Shown here one piece after another: positions 18,300 through 27,321 of a stretch of 64,000 bases of DNA. Both the position numbers and the translations under genes were made by a program. Below the pieces are notes generated by a model that did not search any database, was not told where the DNA came from, and was given only the letters and a program-made list of their open reading frames with translations. Every line of letters begins with the position of its first letter. The stretch's first letter is position 1. This DNA comes from PALSA-350 sp963794165 (lineage in GTDB: Bacteria; Acidobacteriota; Terriglobia; Terriglobales; Acidobacteriaceae). The stretch lies in assembly GCA_963794165.1 (NCBI GenBank), contig CAWCCT010000003.1, positions 1 to 64,000 of the forward strand. Direction: 5' to 3'.

Positions 18300-19577
18300 A
18301 TGAATTCAGTCAAGTCCAGGGTGGGGCGAGTGCGGTGGTGGATTGTTTGGACGCTGTTTTTTTCTACAGTCACGAATTACATCAGCCGCCAGACATTCTC
18401 GGTTTTGTCGCCGATGATCGCGGCGCAATATCATCTGAGCCACACTGATCTGGCCAAGATTCTTGGCGCCTTCCAGATCTCGTACGCGGTGACGTGGCTG
18501 CTCGGCGGTATGTTTCTCGATGCCGTTGGAACGCGTGTTGGCCTGGCCGTGGCGGTCATCTTCTGGTCCGTCGTCAATATCCTAACGGGACTTGCCGGTT
18601 CTGTCTTTGCGTTCGCATCTTGCCGTTTTCTGTTGGGCATCGGCGAAGGCTTCAATTGGCCGGCCGCGAGCAAGACGGTTGCCGAGTGGTTTCCCAGCCA
18701 GGAACGCAGCGTTGCGGTTGCGATCTTTGATAGTGGCTCGAGCGTGGGTGGCGCTTTGGCAGCGCTGGCTATTCCGTGGATCGCGCTGGAATTTGGCTGG
18801 CGGTGGTCTTTTGTTTTTTCCGGTCTGCTGGGATTCATCTGGTTGGCCATGTGGTTGCGCGTCTATCATCCGCTGGACCGTCATCCGCGGGTGACGGCGG
18901 AAGAAGTAGCGTTGATCCGCGCCGGGCAGGATGCGCCTCTCACGTCGCCCACTCGCGGCGCACGGCGCTATCTTGACCTGCTCAAAAACCGCAATGTCTG
19001 GGGCATCGTGCTGGGCCGCGCGCTGACGGATCCCATCTGGTGGTTTTATGTCTTCTGGCTGCCACAATATCTGAGCGATGCGCGCGGCTTCAGCTTGGAG
19101 CGCATCGCGATGTTTGCCTGGATGCCTTTTATCGCCGCCGATATTGGTAACTTTACGGGTGGCTTTATTTCCGGCTATTGCATTCGCCGCGGCGTTTCGG
19201 TGGTGCGGGCCCGCACCTGGGTCTGCGCCGTCAGTTGCCTGCCGATCCTGGCCGGCATTCCCGCCTCGCGGGTCCACAGTGTCTCCTTGGCGCTCGCGCT
19301 CATTTGCATTGCGTTGTGGGGGTATGCCAGCTGGTCCACCATGGGCTTGACGCTGCCTTCCGATCTGCTTCCCCACGATGTAGTCGCTACCGTAACCGGC
19401 ATGAGCGGCCTGGCCGCAGGCCTGGTAAGCGCAGCCTTCACCTTTGCTGTGGGCATGCTGGTCGATCGATTCTCTTACGGTCCTGCATTTCTGGTGGCGG
19501 GTTTGATGCCGCTCTTCGCCACCATCTGCGTATTTGCCCTGATACGGCCACCGGGCGAGGTACGGTCGCACGCTTAG
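18300..19577 (+). CDS. MFS transporter of the anion:cation symporter (ACS/ExuT-like) family
   Basis: 425 residues with twelve expected helices. NYISRQTFSVLSPMIAAQYH in helix 1 and FLLGIGEGFNWPAASKTVAE then WFPSQERSVAVAIFDSGSSVGG around helices 4-5 are the pattern of ACS-family carriers for hexuronates, gluconate-type acids and related organic anions. The substrate is not fixed by sequence. It ends in a tail-to-tail arrangement with the SRPBCC gene: the two corrected stop codons overlap at 19574-19577. Confidence 0.88.
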   Translation: MNSVKSRVGRVRWWIVWTLFFSTVTNYISRQTFSVLSPMIAAQYHLSHTDLAKILGAFQISYAVTWLLGGMFLDAVGTRVGLAVAVIFWSVVNILTGLAGSVFAFASCRFLLGIGEGFNWPAASKTVAEWFPSQERSVAVAIFDSGSSVGGALAALAIPWIALEFGWRWSFVFSGLLGFIWLAMWLRVYHPLDRHPRVTAEEVALIRAGQDAPLTSPTRGARRYLDLLKNRNVWGIVLGRALTDPIWWFYVFWLPQYLSDARGFSLERIAMFAWMPFIAADIGNFTGGFISGYCIRRGVSVVRARTWVCAVSCLPILAGIPASRVHSVSLALALICIALWGYASWSTMGLTLPSDLLPHDVVATVTGMSGLAAGLVSAAFTFAVGMLVDRFSYGPAFLVAGLMPLFATICVFALIRPPGEVRSHA

Positions 19578-20027
19578 GCAGTCTGAACTATTACCTCCAG
19601 AACCTGCTTGAATGGCCTTCTTCATCGCGTAAAAAACGGGCGCCAGAACGATGTAAGGAAACTTAAGTTTGAAATGTGCTACGCAATAGACCGTTGATCC
19701 TCCATCCGAGGGTTCGACCCGAAAACGCCACTCGGCCGTTTTAAAGAAGCGCGCATTGCCATCGGAACTGGTGAGCTGCACCGTGCAACCATGCGCAGGA
19801 TCCGCCTCCGAAATGCGATAAGACATCTTGCCCCTGTTCCCCTCGTTGTCCAACGGTCCTGAGTGGCCCAAGGTATCGAACTCCAATCCAACCCCGGGCG
19901 AAGTCAGCGAAGTCTGTTGTACCCGGGCGACGCCGCGATCCCACTTCGCTACGTTCGAGATATCACCCAAGTAAGCCCAAACAGCTTCGGGGGTTCGTTG
20001 CACGTACACAGATGTTTCAAGGTTCAT
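19574..20027 (-). CDS. SRPBCC-family protein (polyketide cyclase/dehydrase-like), frameshifted near its end
   Basis: The first ~135 residues (MNLETSVYVQRTPEAVWAYL, ISNVAKWDRGV, then TVYCVAHFKLKFPYIVLAPV with FYAMKKAI) form a SRPBCC/START-like fold for hydrophobic ligands. As read, the frame misses its stop and runs 1 kb antisense through the MFS gene to 18582, giving an implausible 481-residue ORF. Removing one base near 19610-19613 makes the end read AIKQVLEVIVQTA and stop at 19574-19576, giving about 150 residues and a clean convergent junction. A sequencing error or a recent frameshift is therefore inferred. The gene sits 11 bp upstream of the mnmE stop, on the same strand. Confidence 0.7.
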
Positions 20028-20038
20028 CGCTTCGCCTG

Positions 20039-21427
20039 CTATTTTCCGATGCAGAAGGTGGAGAAGATCAAGTTCAAAATGTCGTCGCTGGTAGTTTCAC
20101 CAGTCAACGAGTCGAGATGACGAAGCGCTCCGTATAGATCTAACAGCACCATCTCGTGGGGAATATTTTGCCCCGCCGCAGCTCCCGCGGCCGCCAGGCC
20201 TTCGAGCGTTGCCGTGACCGCCTGGTATTGGCGCAAGCTGGTCAACATGCCACTCTCTGTCTCCGGCGTGCGCTCGCCCACCATGGCCAACATCTTCTCC
20301 TTTAGCTCGCCCACTCCCTCTCCGCTGAGCGCGGATGTATGAACCACCGGCAGGCCCAACTCGCCCAGTGCCTCGTTCATCGCGGCGGGAGGGTGGGCCA
20401 GGTCGCTTTTGTTCACCACGACCAATGCCCGACGTTGTGCCAACGTTGCTAACAGCTCTAGCTCTTCCTGGCCCGGCACCGCAGTCGAATCCAACACCAT
20501 CAGCACCAAGTCCGCATCCGCCAACGCTTCACGCGATTTGCGAATGCCAATCTGCTCCGCCTCATCGGTGGCCACGCGCATGCCGGCGGTATCCACCAGC
20601 TCCACTGGGATTCCGCCTAACGAAACGCGCTCTGTCACCAAGTCGCGTGTGGTCCCCGGCGCGGCGGTGACAATCGCGCGTTCACGCTGCACGATGCGAT
20701 TGAAGAGAGAAGACTTTCCCGCGTTCGGCCGCCCCACAATCGCCAGCATCAACCCCGCTTGCACAATGCGTCCGCGGGCAAAGCTGTCCGCAACCGGCTG
20801 CAGCAGGGCGCGCGTCTCGTCGATCCTGTTTAGGATCTCAGCAACAGGCAGCACATCCACATCGTCTTCGGCAAAGTCGATGCCCGCCTCGAGCAAAGCA
20901 ATCAGCGCGACCAGATTTTCCTTGATGGGCCTGATGCGGCGCGAAAGCGCGCCATGCAACTGCTGCGCCGCAACCCGCGCCTGGTAGAGGGTCTGCGCTT
21001 CGATCAGGTCATGCACTGCTTCCGCCTGGGTTAGATCGATGCGGCCACTCAGGAAGGCCCGCTGGGTAAACTCCCCCGGAGCCGCCAGACGCGCCCCACC
21101 CTTCAGCGCCTGCCGCACCAGGGTCTCCAGGATGACGGGCGAACCATGAGCCGCCACTTCCACGACATCTTCGCCGGTATAGGAATGGGGCGCAGCAAAG
21201 AAAGTGACGACTGCTTCGTCAAGCTTCTCCTGGGTGTCGAGGTCAAGCACATCCGCGAAGCGCGCCTGCACATGGGCCAGAGGATTGCGCAGGCGCAGCA
21301 TGGGCGCGGCAATCCTTGCTGCGTCAGGGCCGGAAAGCCGCACAATGCCGATGCCACCGCGGCCGGGAGGAGTCGCAATGGCAACGATGGTCTCGTTCTG
21401 GTAAACGACGTGTGGATCGGGCTGCAT
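20039..21427 (-). CDS. mnmE: tRNA uridine-5-carboxymethylaminomethyl(34) GTPase MnmE
   Basis: With MnmG, this enzyme modifies the wobble U34 of certain tRNAs. The 462 residues begin with the tetrahydrofolate-binding domain (TIVAIATPPGRGGIGIVRLS, FTQRAFLSGRIDLTQAEAV). A helical domain carries the inserted G domain: GRPNAGKSSLFN (G1), PGTTRD (G2), VDTAGMR (G3) and NKSDLA (G4). It ends with the family's FCIGK tail, including the key Cys. The ATG at 21427 matches the family start; the ORF extends 53 unrelated codons upstream. Its place next to jag and yidC is the classic origin-region order. Confidence 0.95.
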   Translation of the reverse strand: MQPDPHVVYQNETIVAIATPPGRGGIGIVRLSGPDAARIAAPMLRLRNPLAHVQARFADVLDLDTQEKLDEAVVTFFAAPHSYTGEDVVEVAAHGSPVILETLVRQALKGGARLAAPGEFTQRAFLSGRIDLTQAEAVHDLIEAQTLYQARVAAQQLHGALSRRIRPIKENLVALIALLEAGIDFAEDDVDVLPVAEILNRIDETRALLQPVADSFARGRIVQAGLMLAIVGRPNAGKSSLFNRIVQRERAIVTAAPGTTRDLVTERVSLGGIPVELVDTAGMRVATDEAEQIGIRKSREALADADLVLMVLDSTAVPGQEELELLATLAQRRALVVVNKSDLAHPPAAMNEALGELGLPVVHTSALSGEGVGELKEKMLAMVGERTPETESGMLTSLRQYQAVTATLEGLAAAGAAAGQNIPHEMVLLDLYGALRHLDSLTGETTSDDILNLIFSTFCIGK

Positions 21428-21443
21428 CGAGCGCCCCGATTGT

Positions 21444-22013
21444 TCAGTAAGGCGAGTTGCGCCGCGAAGGGCGTGGCCCGGAGCCAACTTCAGAAGGCCG
21501 TGGCCGGAGCCGCGCCGCACCCTTGGGATAGACAACCACGAAACGCCGTAGCCCCTCGCCGCTGCTTTCCGTTTCCAGGTCAGCATAGTCGCGGAACGCC
21601 AGGTGCAGCATACGTCGCTCGCGCGAGCTCATGGGAGCAAAGCTGTAAGGCTGGGATGTGCCCCGAACCCGCTCGGCGGCCGTCTCCGCAGCCAGCTTAA
21701 GCTCGCGCGCGCGAATCGCTTTAAAGTTGTTGGCATCGAAGGAAATGACGTCATGCTCCTCAGCCTCGAGGCGCACGATCTTGGCTGCGATATGTTCCAG
21801 TGCCCGCAGCAGCTCGCCGCCGCGCTGGGTGAGAAGCACGGCATCAGGCCCGGACATCTCCACGTAGATCTCGCGGGCTTCCAGGCCATCGGGATCACGG
21901 GCTCCCGCACCTGCTGTGATGCGATACTTCAATCGCAGGCCGCCGGTGGTGGTGAGAGTCTTGAGGAATGCTGCAATCTTCTGAGCTGCAGCCGCGTGGT
22001 CGACGATCGGCAT
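21444..22013 (-). CDS. jag: Jag/KhpB RNA-binding protein (R3H domain)
   Basis: 189 residues. The C-terminal R3H domain is clear (SSRERRMLHLAFRDYADLET, ESSGEGLRRFVVVYPK). The middle (LRALEHIAAKIVRLEAEEHD, VISFDANNFKAIRARELKLA) is the KH-like segment, including the usual DxxxyR-x-R-x-x-L region. KhpB partners KhpA in RNA binding and cell-envelope regulation in Gram-positives; in this phylum the role is unproven. The ATG at 22013 (MPIVDHAAA) was chosen, since 70 upstream in-frame residues look non-coding. It lies 16 bp upstream of mnmE, likely in one transcript. Confidence 0.87.
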   Translation of the reverse strand: MPIVDHAAAAQKIAAFLKTLTTTGGLRLKYRITAGAGARDPDGLEAREIYVEMSGPDAVLLTQRGGELLRALEHIAAKIVRLEAEEHDVISFDANNFKAIRARELKLAAETAAERVRGTSQPYSFAPMSSRERRMLHLAFRDYADLETESSGEGLRRFVVVYPKGAARLRPRPSEVGSGPRPSRRNSPY

Positions 22014-22251
22014 CGGTTTAGTATCGCATTTTGCGCGCCGGTAAGTCAGCTTCGCGGAAGCATTTCCCCATGGTTCGGGATGCCAAATGTTTTTGGATTG
22101 AAATGGGAGCGAGTAGGTGTCCGCGAGAGCGTCATCGGCGAAGTGAGACTCGCAGGGATGGCTGACAGTCAGAGCTGTCAAAATTAGTGCCGCAGAGATC
22201 GGCGTCGCTACGGAGTGCCGCACCTACGGCGCTCCCATCGTCACATCGATA

Positions 22252-22516
22252 CCCAGCCCTTCCGAGTCTGTGTGAGAACTCCGCTTACGGCCTGGTTCCG
22301 TCACCAAGGCCGGATGCCCCACATCTCGCTCGTTTTTCGCGAGATGTGGGATACCACAGATGTTGACCGCTAAGTGCATCAGTTGAATCGAGAGTCAGAG
22401 GGAAAGAGCAGTGGTATCCCACATCTCGCGAAAAACGAGCGAGATGTGGGGCACCCGGCCTTGGTGACGGAACCAGGCCGTAAGCGGAGTTCTCACACAG
22501 ACTCGGAAGGGCTGGG
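22252..22516. repeat. Large inverted repeat with two 'cacatctcgcgaaaaa' cores (copy 2)
   Basis: Arms 22252-22357 and 22411-22516 are inverted copies of about 106 bp; by eye only one base differs (cggAtgcc against cggGtgcc). A 53-bp spacer lies between. Each arm carries the core hairpin plus gcctggttccgtcaccaagg and ccgtaagcggagttctcaca. It fills the gap between yidC and jag on the minus strand. No ORF is supported in 22014-22594, which otherwise shows nothing recognisable. Confidence 0.85.
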
Positions 22517-22594
22517 CTGACATTTGGCAAACAGTTGATTTGGACAAATCTGGCTGATGGTGGCCCGGGACGGCTGTCCTGGGAAAAATTCTCA

Positions 22595-24406
22595 CTACCC
22601 GCCCGTTTCCGGGCGCCTGCGGGGTTCCAGTCCCGGCTTGCGATTCGCTTGCCGTCCGCCGCCGCGCTTCGCCGCTCGCTTGGCGGCAATTTCCCGCATC
22701 TGCTTTCCAATGCCGGTGCGGTTCATCACTGCCTGTTGGATCACGTTGATAACGTTGCCGAAAGCCCAGTAAAGCGCCAGCCCGGAACTCAAATTCCAGG
22801 TCATGAAACCAAAAAACACTGGCATGGTGAAGGCCATCATCTTCTGCTGCGCGGGATCCATGCCCGGAGAGGGAGTCAGGTATTGCACCAGGAACATGGT
22901 CACGATAAAGAAAACAGGCAGGATGTGCAGGGGGTCGGGTGCGGCCAGGTTGTGCAGCCACAGCCAGGGCGCCTGGCGCAGTTCAATGGTGTTCAGCAAC
23001 ATGCGATAAAAGGCAAATAGCAACGGCCACTGCACCAGCATCGGCAGACAGCCGCCAAACATGTTCACGCCCTCGCGCTTTTGCAAGTCAAACATCTCTT
23101 TGTTCATTTCCGCGCGGCGGGGATCCGTGGTCTTGTATTTCTTGAACTTTTCCTTGATCGCATTCATCTCCGGCTGAATGCGCTGCATTTTTAAAGCGGA
23201 CTTCATCATCTGGATGCGCGTCGGCAGCATGGCCAGGTTGATCACCAGGGTGAGAACCAGGATGGCCCAACCCCAGTTGGAAACGATATGCTCATGTACC
23301 CAGCGCAAAGCCAGAAACAGAGGCTTGGCAATGATGCCCATGTAGCCGAAGTTCACCACCGGTTCCAGATTCGGTCCTGTTTGCCCACCATTGGTGGTAG
23401 CGCGCACCGAGGCGAGCACATCCAGCACCTTGGGGCCGGCAAACAGGCGTAAGCTCATGTGCCCTGAGGTCGAGCCCATCGCGGCGCCCAGCACCGACGC
23501 CGAGTCAGTCTGGTCCGTTTTGCCATGACGCGGTACGTCAATCGAATCATGCAGCCCAACCAGCAAGGTCTGGGACGGATTATCGGGAAGAAAAATCGCC
23601 GCGAAGTAAAGGTCGCTCACCCCGGCCCACTCGAAAGGCCCTGGTAGAGTGGCGCCACCGGAAATCTTCTTCGCCGCCTGGCGATCGTCCTTGCCTCCCT
23701 GCATGGTGTCAAACTGAGACGCTGCCCAATCCGGCAGGGTCTCCTGATCGCCAAATCCGCTGGGCCAGGAGACTAGTGCGGTGACCGGGCTCCCATGATC
23801 GCTGGCCGTCACATCCACATGCACAACGTAGGTGGAATCGAAGGTGAAAACCTTCTTCACCTCCAAACCATTGTTGGAGTAGGTAAAGGTAAGCGTGGCA
23901 GGAGCATTCACGGTACCCGAGGCCGAAGGCACATACAACGCCTGCACCAACTGGTTGCGCATGCCCGCGTCATAAGTCCAAAGCGAGAGCGGATACCCGA
24001 GCTTGGCCGCAGCCTTGGCATTCACCAGATCCAGCGGCTTGCCGGAGTCATCTTTGTACTTCTTCAGAATCCAGGAGGTAGCCTGGGCGCCGCGATTGGA
24101 AAACGTGATCCGGTACAGCTCGTTTTCGATCACGGTGGTGCTCTCGGCGGCGGCCACAACCGCGTCCGTGGCCGCTTTTGAAGAAGCGGGGGGGGCGGTC
24201 ATTGGGGAGGCGGGAGCTGCGGGCGCCTTGGGCGCGGACGCGGAAGTGGAGGCTACTTCGGCCGGAGTCTCCGTTGGCGTCTTCTTCTTGGGCGAAAAAT
24301 ATTGCAGGCCGAGGAAAATCAAAACAAAAACGACGGAGAAAATAAGAAGGGTGCGTGAGTCCTGCCCACCGCCACCCGGCTGATTAGGATTGCGTATTTC
24401 GGCCAA
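22595..24406 (-). CDS. yidC: Membrane protein insertase YidC
   Basis: Inserts and folds inner-membrane proteins, with or without SecYEG. The 603 residues have an N-terminal anchor (SRTLLIFSVVFVLIFLGLQ), a low-complexity Ala/Pro/Thr linker, the large periplasmic beta domain typical of Gram-negative YidC, and the conserved insertase core (WGWAILVLTLVINLAMLPTR, MFDLQKREGVNMFGGCLPML, VQWPLLFAFYRML). The tail is basic (KRAAKRGGGRQANRKPG), as expected for ribosome contact. A TTG at 24406 is preferred because MAEIRNPNQ is the family-like beginning; an upstream in-frame ATG at 24463 adds 19 unrelated residues. Confidence 0.94.
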   Translation of the reverse strand: MAEIRNPNQPGGGGQDSRTLLIFSVVFVLIFLGLQYFSPKKKTPTETPAEVASTSASAPKAPAAPASPMTAPPASSKAATDAVVAAAESTTVIENELYRITFSNRGAQATSWILKKYKDDSGKPLDLVNAKAAAKLGYPLSLWTYDAGMRNQLVQALYVPSASGTVNAPATLTFTYSNNGLEVKKVFTFDSTYVVHVDVTASDHGSPVTALVSWPSGFGDQETLPDWAASQFDTMQGGKDDRQAAKKISGGATLPGPFEWAGVSDLYFAAIFLPDNPSQTLLVGLHDSIDVPRHGKTDQTDSASVLGAAMGSTSGHMSLRLFAGPKVLDVLASVRATTNGGQTGPNLEPVVNFGYMGIIAKPLFLALRWVHEHIVSNWGWAILVLTLVINLAMLPTRIQMMKSALKMQRIQPEMNAIKEKFKKYKTTDPRRAEMNKEMFDLQKREGVNMFGGCLPMLVQWPLLFAFYRMLLNTIELRQAPWLWLHNLAAPDPLHILPVFFIVTMFLVQYLTPSPGMDPAQQKMMAFTMPVFFGFMTWNLSSGLALYWAFGNVINVIQQAVMNRTGIGKQMREIAAKRAAKRGGGRQANRKPGLEPRRRPETGG

Positions 24407-24604
24407 AGAGAGTTCCTGTCGGTCGTTCGATCTTGCGGCACCGGGTATTCCCCACGGCTTCACGATAAGAGCACCCGATGAAGACCACTCCTGTGGGACT
24501 TTTCACCAGGAAAAGCCCTTCTTCACCGAGGCCGGATTGGGCACGGTAGTCGTGAAAGCGCGGCGAAGCACCTATGGCCACTCTCTTATGGTAAATGGCG
24601 GGGG

Positions 24605-24853
24605 TCATCTGTGCGGAGCGACGGGTGGAAGGGGCCCCGCGTAAGTACCCGGAACCGGATCGAAGCCTCCCCGGCCAAAGGGGTTGCAGCGCAGCAGGCG
24701 CCACAGCGCAAGAACGGCTCCCCACAGCACTCCATGACGGGCGAGAGCGGTCAGGGCGTATTCCGAACATGTCGGCTGAAAGCGGCATGCGCCCGAGGTC
24801 CCGCTGATGGAATGCAACAGAGGCGAAACCCAGCGGCGGTACAGGTCAGGCAT
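24605..24853 (-). CDS. yidD: Membrane protein insertion efficiency factor YidD
   Basis: 82 residues, opening YRRWVSPLLHSISGTSGACRFQPTCSEYA, a span interrupted here only as the family pattern: Cys-R-x-x-PTCS. It is followed by LWRLLRCNPFGRGGFDPVP, both signatures of the small amphipathic YidD family that helps YidC-dependent insertion. The ATG at 24853 overlaps the last codons of rnpA by 8 bases, indicating translational coupling. An in-frame ATG at 24925 lies inside rnpA and is less likely. The 198 bp between this gene and yidC show nothing recognisable. Confidence 0.9.
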   Translation of the reverse strand: MPDLYRRWVSPLLHSISGTSGACRFQPTCSEYALTALARHGVLWGAVLALWRLLRCNPFGRGGFDPVPGTYAGPLPPVAPHR

Positions 24854-25247
24854 GCGAGTTTGCCGTTTTCGTAGTCTTCTCAATGGCGATAAAAATTTTC
24901 GCAACTTCCTCTTGCAGTCGCGCAAATTCCGCCGTCAATACGCTTCGTCTTGGATGCAGCACCACGTCGACGTCGCGGGTAAGCAAACCCAGGCTCAGGC
25001 GAACGGCTTGGCGCATGCGTCGCTTGATGCGGTTGCGCTCGACTGCTTTGCCCAGCACGCGGCCTGCGGTCAAACCCACACGCGGACCGAAACCCGGTCG
25101 CAAGCCAAGTTGCGAGTCAGGACCTGAAGTCCTCTCGGCGAAGAAATACGTCATCGAGGGCGAGAAGTGTTTACGGCTCCGCTGGTACACACGTTGATAG
25201 TCTGCGTGCTTGCGTAGCCGAGCGTTGCTTAAGGTAAAAAGCCTCAA
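24846..25247 (-). CDS. rnpA: Ribonuclease P protein component
   Basis: The basic protein subunit of RNase P, which trims the 5' leaders of tRNA precursors. About 133 residues: NARLRKHADYQRVYQRSRKH at the start, RVGLTAGRVLGKAVERNRIK then RRMRQAVR (the RNR motif), and DVDVVLHPRRSVLTAEF. The TTG at 25247 is inferred as start because the frame upstream of it overlaps rpmH in another register and has no RnpA similarity. It follows rpmH by 20 bp, the standard rpmH-rnpA pair. Confidence 0.92.
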   Translation of the reverse strand: MRLFTLSNARLRKHADYQRVYQRSRKHFSPSMTYFFAERTSGPDSQLGLRPGFGPRVGLTAGRVLGKAVERNRIKRRMRQAVRLSLGLLTRDVDVVLHPRRSVLTAEFARLQEEVAKIFIAIEKTTKTANSHA

Positions 25248-25267
25248 CCGAGGACACCGTAAAACTG

Positions 25268-25423
25268 CTAGTCGCGGTAGCCGGCACTCACAGACACGCG
25301 CTTGCGTCCCTTGGCGCGGCGGCGGGAAAGCACCGCTGCCCCAGCCTTGGTCTTCATCCGTGTCAGAAAACCGTGTGTCTTCGCCCGATGGCGGCGGTTC
25401 GGTTGGAATGTGCGCTTGGGCAT
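25268..25423 (-). CDS. rpmH: 50S ribosomal protein L34
   Basis: 51 codons encoding MPKRTFQPNRRHRAKTHGFL, then TRMKTKAGAAVLSRRRAKGR and KRVSVSAGYRD. This is a full-length L34, a very basic rRNA-binding protein near the exit tunnel base. It is too short for a usual ORF length cut-off and overlaps the false N-terminal extension of the rnpA frame. It leads the minus-strand operon rpmH-rnpA-yidD-yidC and diverges from dnaA across a 403-bp gap. Confidence 0.97.
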   Translation of the reverse strand: MPKRTFQPNRRHRAKTHGFLTRMKTKAGAAVLSRRRAKGRKRVSVSAGYRD

Positions 25424-25595
25424 AACACTGCGCTCCTGATCTCACTCAAAAATTTCTGCCTGAAGGCAAGTTTTAAGTATAACTGATTCAGGCCAAAGGG
25501 CCAAGAAAGCCGAGGCCTCCGGCCGCAGAGGCGACCGCTTTCACTGCGCATGGTGCAACTCGGGAAAGAAAGAAATTTTTGGCCGGAATCAGCAG

Positions 25596-25623
25596 TTGCA
25601 CTGCCTTGTAACTGTGCTAGTAT
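25596..25623 (+). promoter_or_regulatory. Candidate sigma-70-type promoter for dnaA
   Basis: TTGCAC (25596-25601) and TAGTAT (25618-25623) are separated by 16 bp, close to the -35/-10 consensus, and point toward dnaA about 200 bp downstream. The rest of the 25424-25826 gap has no clear DnaA-box cluster by eye. Pattern match only. Confidence 0.4.
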
Positions 25624-25826
25624 CGGCTCCGATCAAGATTGATTTTCTGCACGTCCACACTACCTGATCTTTCGATCTGGATACTTTCGCGAAGGGGCTT
25701 GCGTCCCCCAAAGGCAGTTCCTAAGCAGAGGAGTTTACGTGGCACGCACGGTCGAGACCGTTGCGGGCTTGCTTCTTTGCACTTTGCAGAAAGTATCAGG
25801 CAGTCGGCGTTGAACGAAGGAATTGT

Positions 25827-27245
25827 ATGTCTTTTGTCGCCACCGCCCCCGCCGCACCCAACCCCTGGGTGCGGATACTGGGTGCTCTCGAAAAGAAGGT
25901 AAACCGGCAATCGTTTGATACGTGGCTAAAACCCACGCGCTTCAGCCACGTGAATGGCCGGATGCTTTTCGTGCGTGTTCCCACGCCTGAGTTTCAGCAC
26001 ATAGGCGATCGCTATGGCGACCTCATTCAAGAAGCCATCGATGCCTTCCACTTGGAGTTCGATGACGTCTCCTTTGTCATCCCGCAGGAAGATCCAGCCG
26101 CTGTGCGGGTGCGCGAGGATGGAGGGTTTGCACCCGTCCCTTCCCATTCCGCCGGAGCCCAACGCACACCCAACCGCGGGGTGCCCTTGCCGGCTGCACA
26201 ACAGGCGAAGTTCGACTGGACCACGGCTGCCCAGCTCAATCCCCGATACACCTTCGACGCCTTCGTCATCGGCAATGGCAATCAGTTCGCGCGCGCCGCT
26301 TCCGAAGCAGTTGCCGAACGCCCCTCCAAGGCCTACAACCCGCTCTTTATCTATGGCGGTGTCGGCATGGGCAAGACGCACCTGATGCATGCCATCGGCC
26401 ACGAGGTTAAGAAGCGCCAGCCGCAATGCTCCGTGTGCTATGTCTCCAGCGAGAAATTTACTAATGAAATGATCAACTCGCTGCGCTACGACAAGATGAC
26501 CAGCTTCCGCGATAAATTTCGCTCGGTCGATCTGCTGCTCATTGACGACATCCAATTTCTGGCGCAGAAGGAGCGCACCCAGGAAGAGTTCTTCCATACC
26601 TTCAATGCACTGCACGAAAGCATGCGGCAGATTGTCATCGCCTCCGATCGACCACCGAAGGAGTTGCCGGAGATCGAAGATCGGCTGCGCAGCCGGTTTG
26701 AATGGGGATTGATCGCCGATATTCAGCCGCCTGACCTGGAGACCAAGGTCGCTATCCTGCAGAAGAAGGCGGAGAGCGAGCACGTTGTGCTGCCCACCGA
26801 TATCGCTCTCTTCATCGCCTCCAACGTGCGCACCAATGTGCGCGAACTGGAGGGCGCCATGGTGCGGCTACTAGCCTGGTGCCGCCTCAACGGCGCCGAG
26901 CTTACCCTGCCCACCACCCAGCTGTGCCTCAAGCAGTTCATCGATACCCAGGTCCGCAAAATCACCATCGAAGCGATTCAACGCGCTGTCTCTGAGAGCT
27001 TTGGCATGCGTGTCGCCGAGCTCAAGCAGAAAAATAATTCTCGCTCCGTGGTCGTTCCGCGTCAGATCGCGATGTATCTGGCCAAGCAGATGACCGAGGC
27101 CTCTCTGCCCGAGATCGGAAGGCAATTCGGCGGCAAGCACCATACCACGGTGATGCATTCCATTGCCAAAATCGATGAGCAACGGCGCACAGACAAGGAC
27201 CTCAATCGTTCCATCAACAAACTCCTGGAAACCCTCAACGGCTAA
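25827..27245 (+). CDS. dnaA: Chromosomal replication initiator DnaA
   Basis: Binds DnaA boxes at oriC, melts the origin and loads the helicase. Of 472 residues, domain I (WVRILGALEKKVNRQSFDTW) is at the N-terminus with a short linker after it. The AAA+ domain has NPLFIYGGVGMGKTHLMHA (Walker A, near residue 180), LLIDDIQFLAQKERTQEEFF (Walker B) and the sensor region DRLRSRFEWGL. The C-terminal DNA-binding domain has the signature FGGKHHTTVMHSI. The ATG at 25827 is chosen; an upstream in-frame start at 25761 has no family similarity. Confidence 0.97.
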   Translation: MSFVATAPAAPNPWVRILGALEKKVNRQSFDTWLKPTRFSHVNGRMLFVRVPTPEFQHIGDRYGDLIQEAIDAFHLEFDDVSFVIPQEDPAAVRVREDGGFAPVPSHSAGAQRTPNRGVPLPAAQQAKFDWTTAAQLNPRYTFDAFVIGNGNQFARAASEAVAERPSKAYNPLFIYGGVGMGKTHLMHAIGHEVKKRQPQCSVCYVSSEKFTNEMINSLRYDKMTSFRDKFRSVDLLLIDDIQFLAQKERTQEEFFHTFNALHESMRQIVIASDRPPKELPEIEDRLRSRFEWGLIADIQPPDLETKVAILQKKAESEHVVLPTDIALFIASNVRTNVRELEGAMVRLLAWCRLNGAELTLPTTQLCLKQFIDTQVRKITIEAIQRAVSESFGMRVAELKQKNNSRSVVVPRQIAMYLAKQMTEASLPEIGRQFGGKHHTTVMHSIAKIDEQRRTDKDLNRSINKLLETLNG

Positions 27246-27321
27246 GCGGACCACATCCAAACCTCTGATTGCATCCGACGACTAGCGGACTGATCCTTTT
27301 CAGCTTCGGGCCGCTCCCGGT

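Noticed and set aside
18582..19573. Long antisense continuation of the SRPBCC frame across the MFS gene
   Set aside because: Residues after ~140 are low-complexity and basic, mirror the MFS coding strand, and vanish when one base is removed near 19612.
25248..25445. N-terminal extension of the rnpA frame
   Set aside because: It overlaps rpmH in another register and does not resemble RnpA; the TTG at 25247 is the better start.
25424..25826. oriC immediately upstream of dnaA
   Set aside because: No cluster of DnaA-box-like sites or triplet runs seen by eye; the gap before dnaN is a better candidate.
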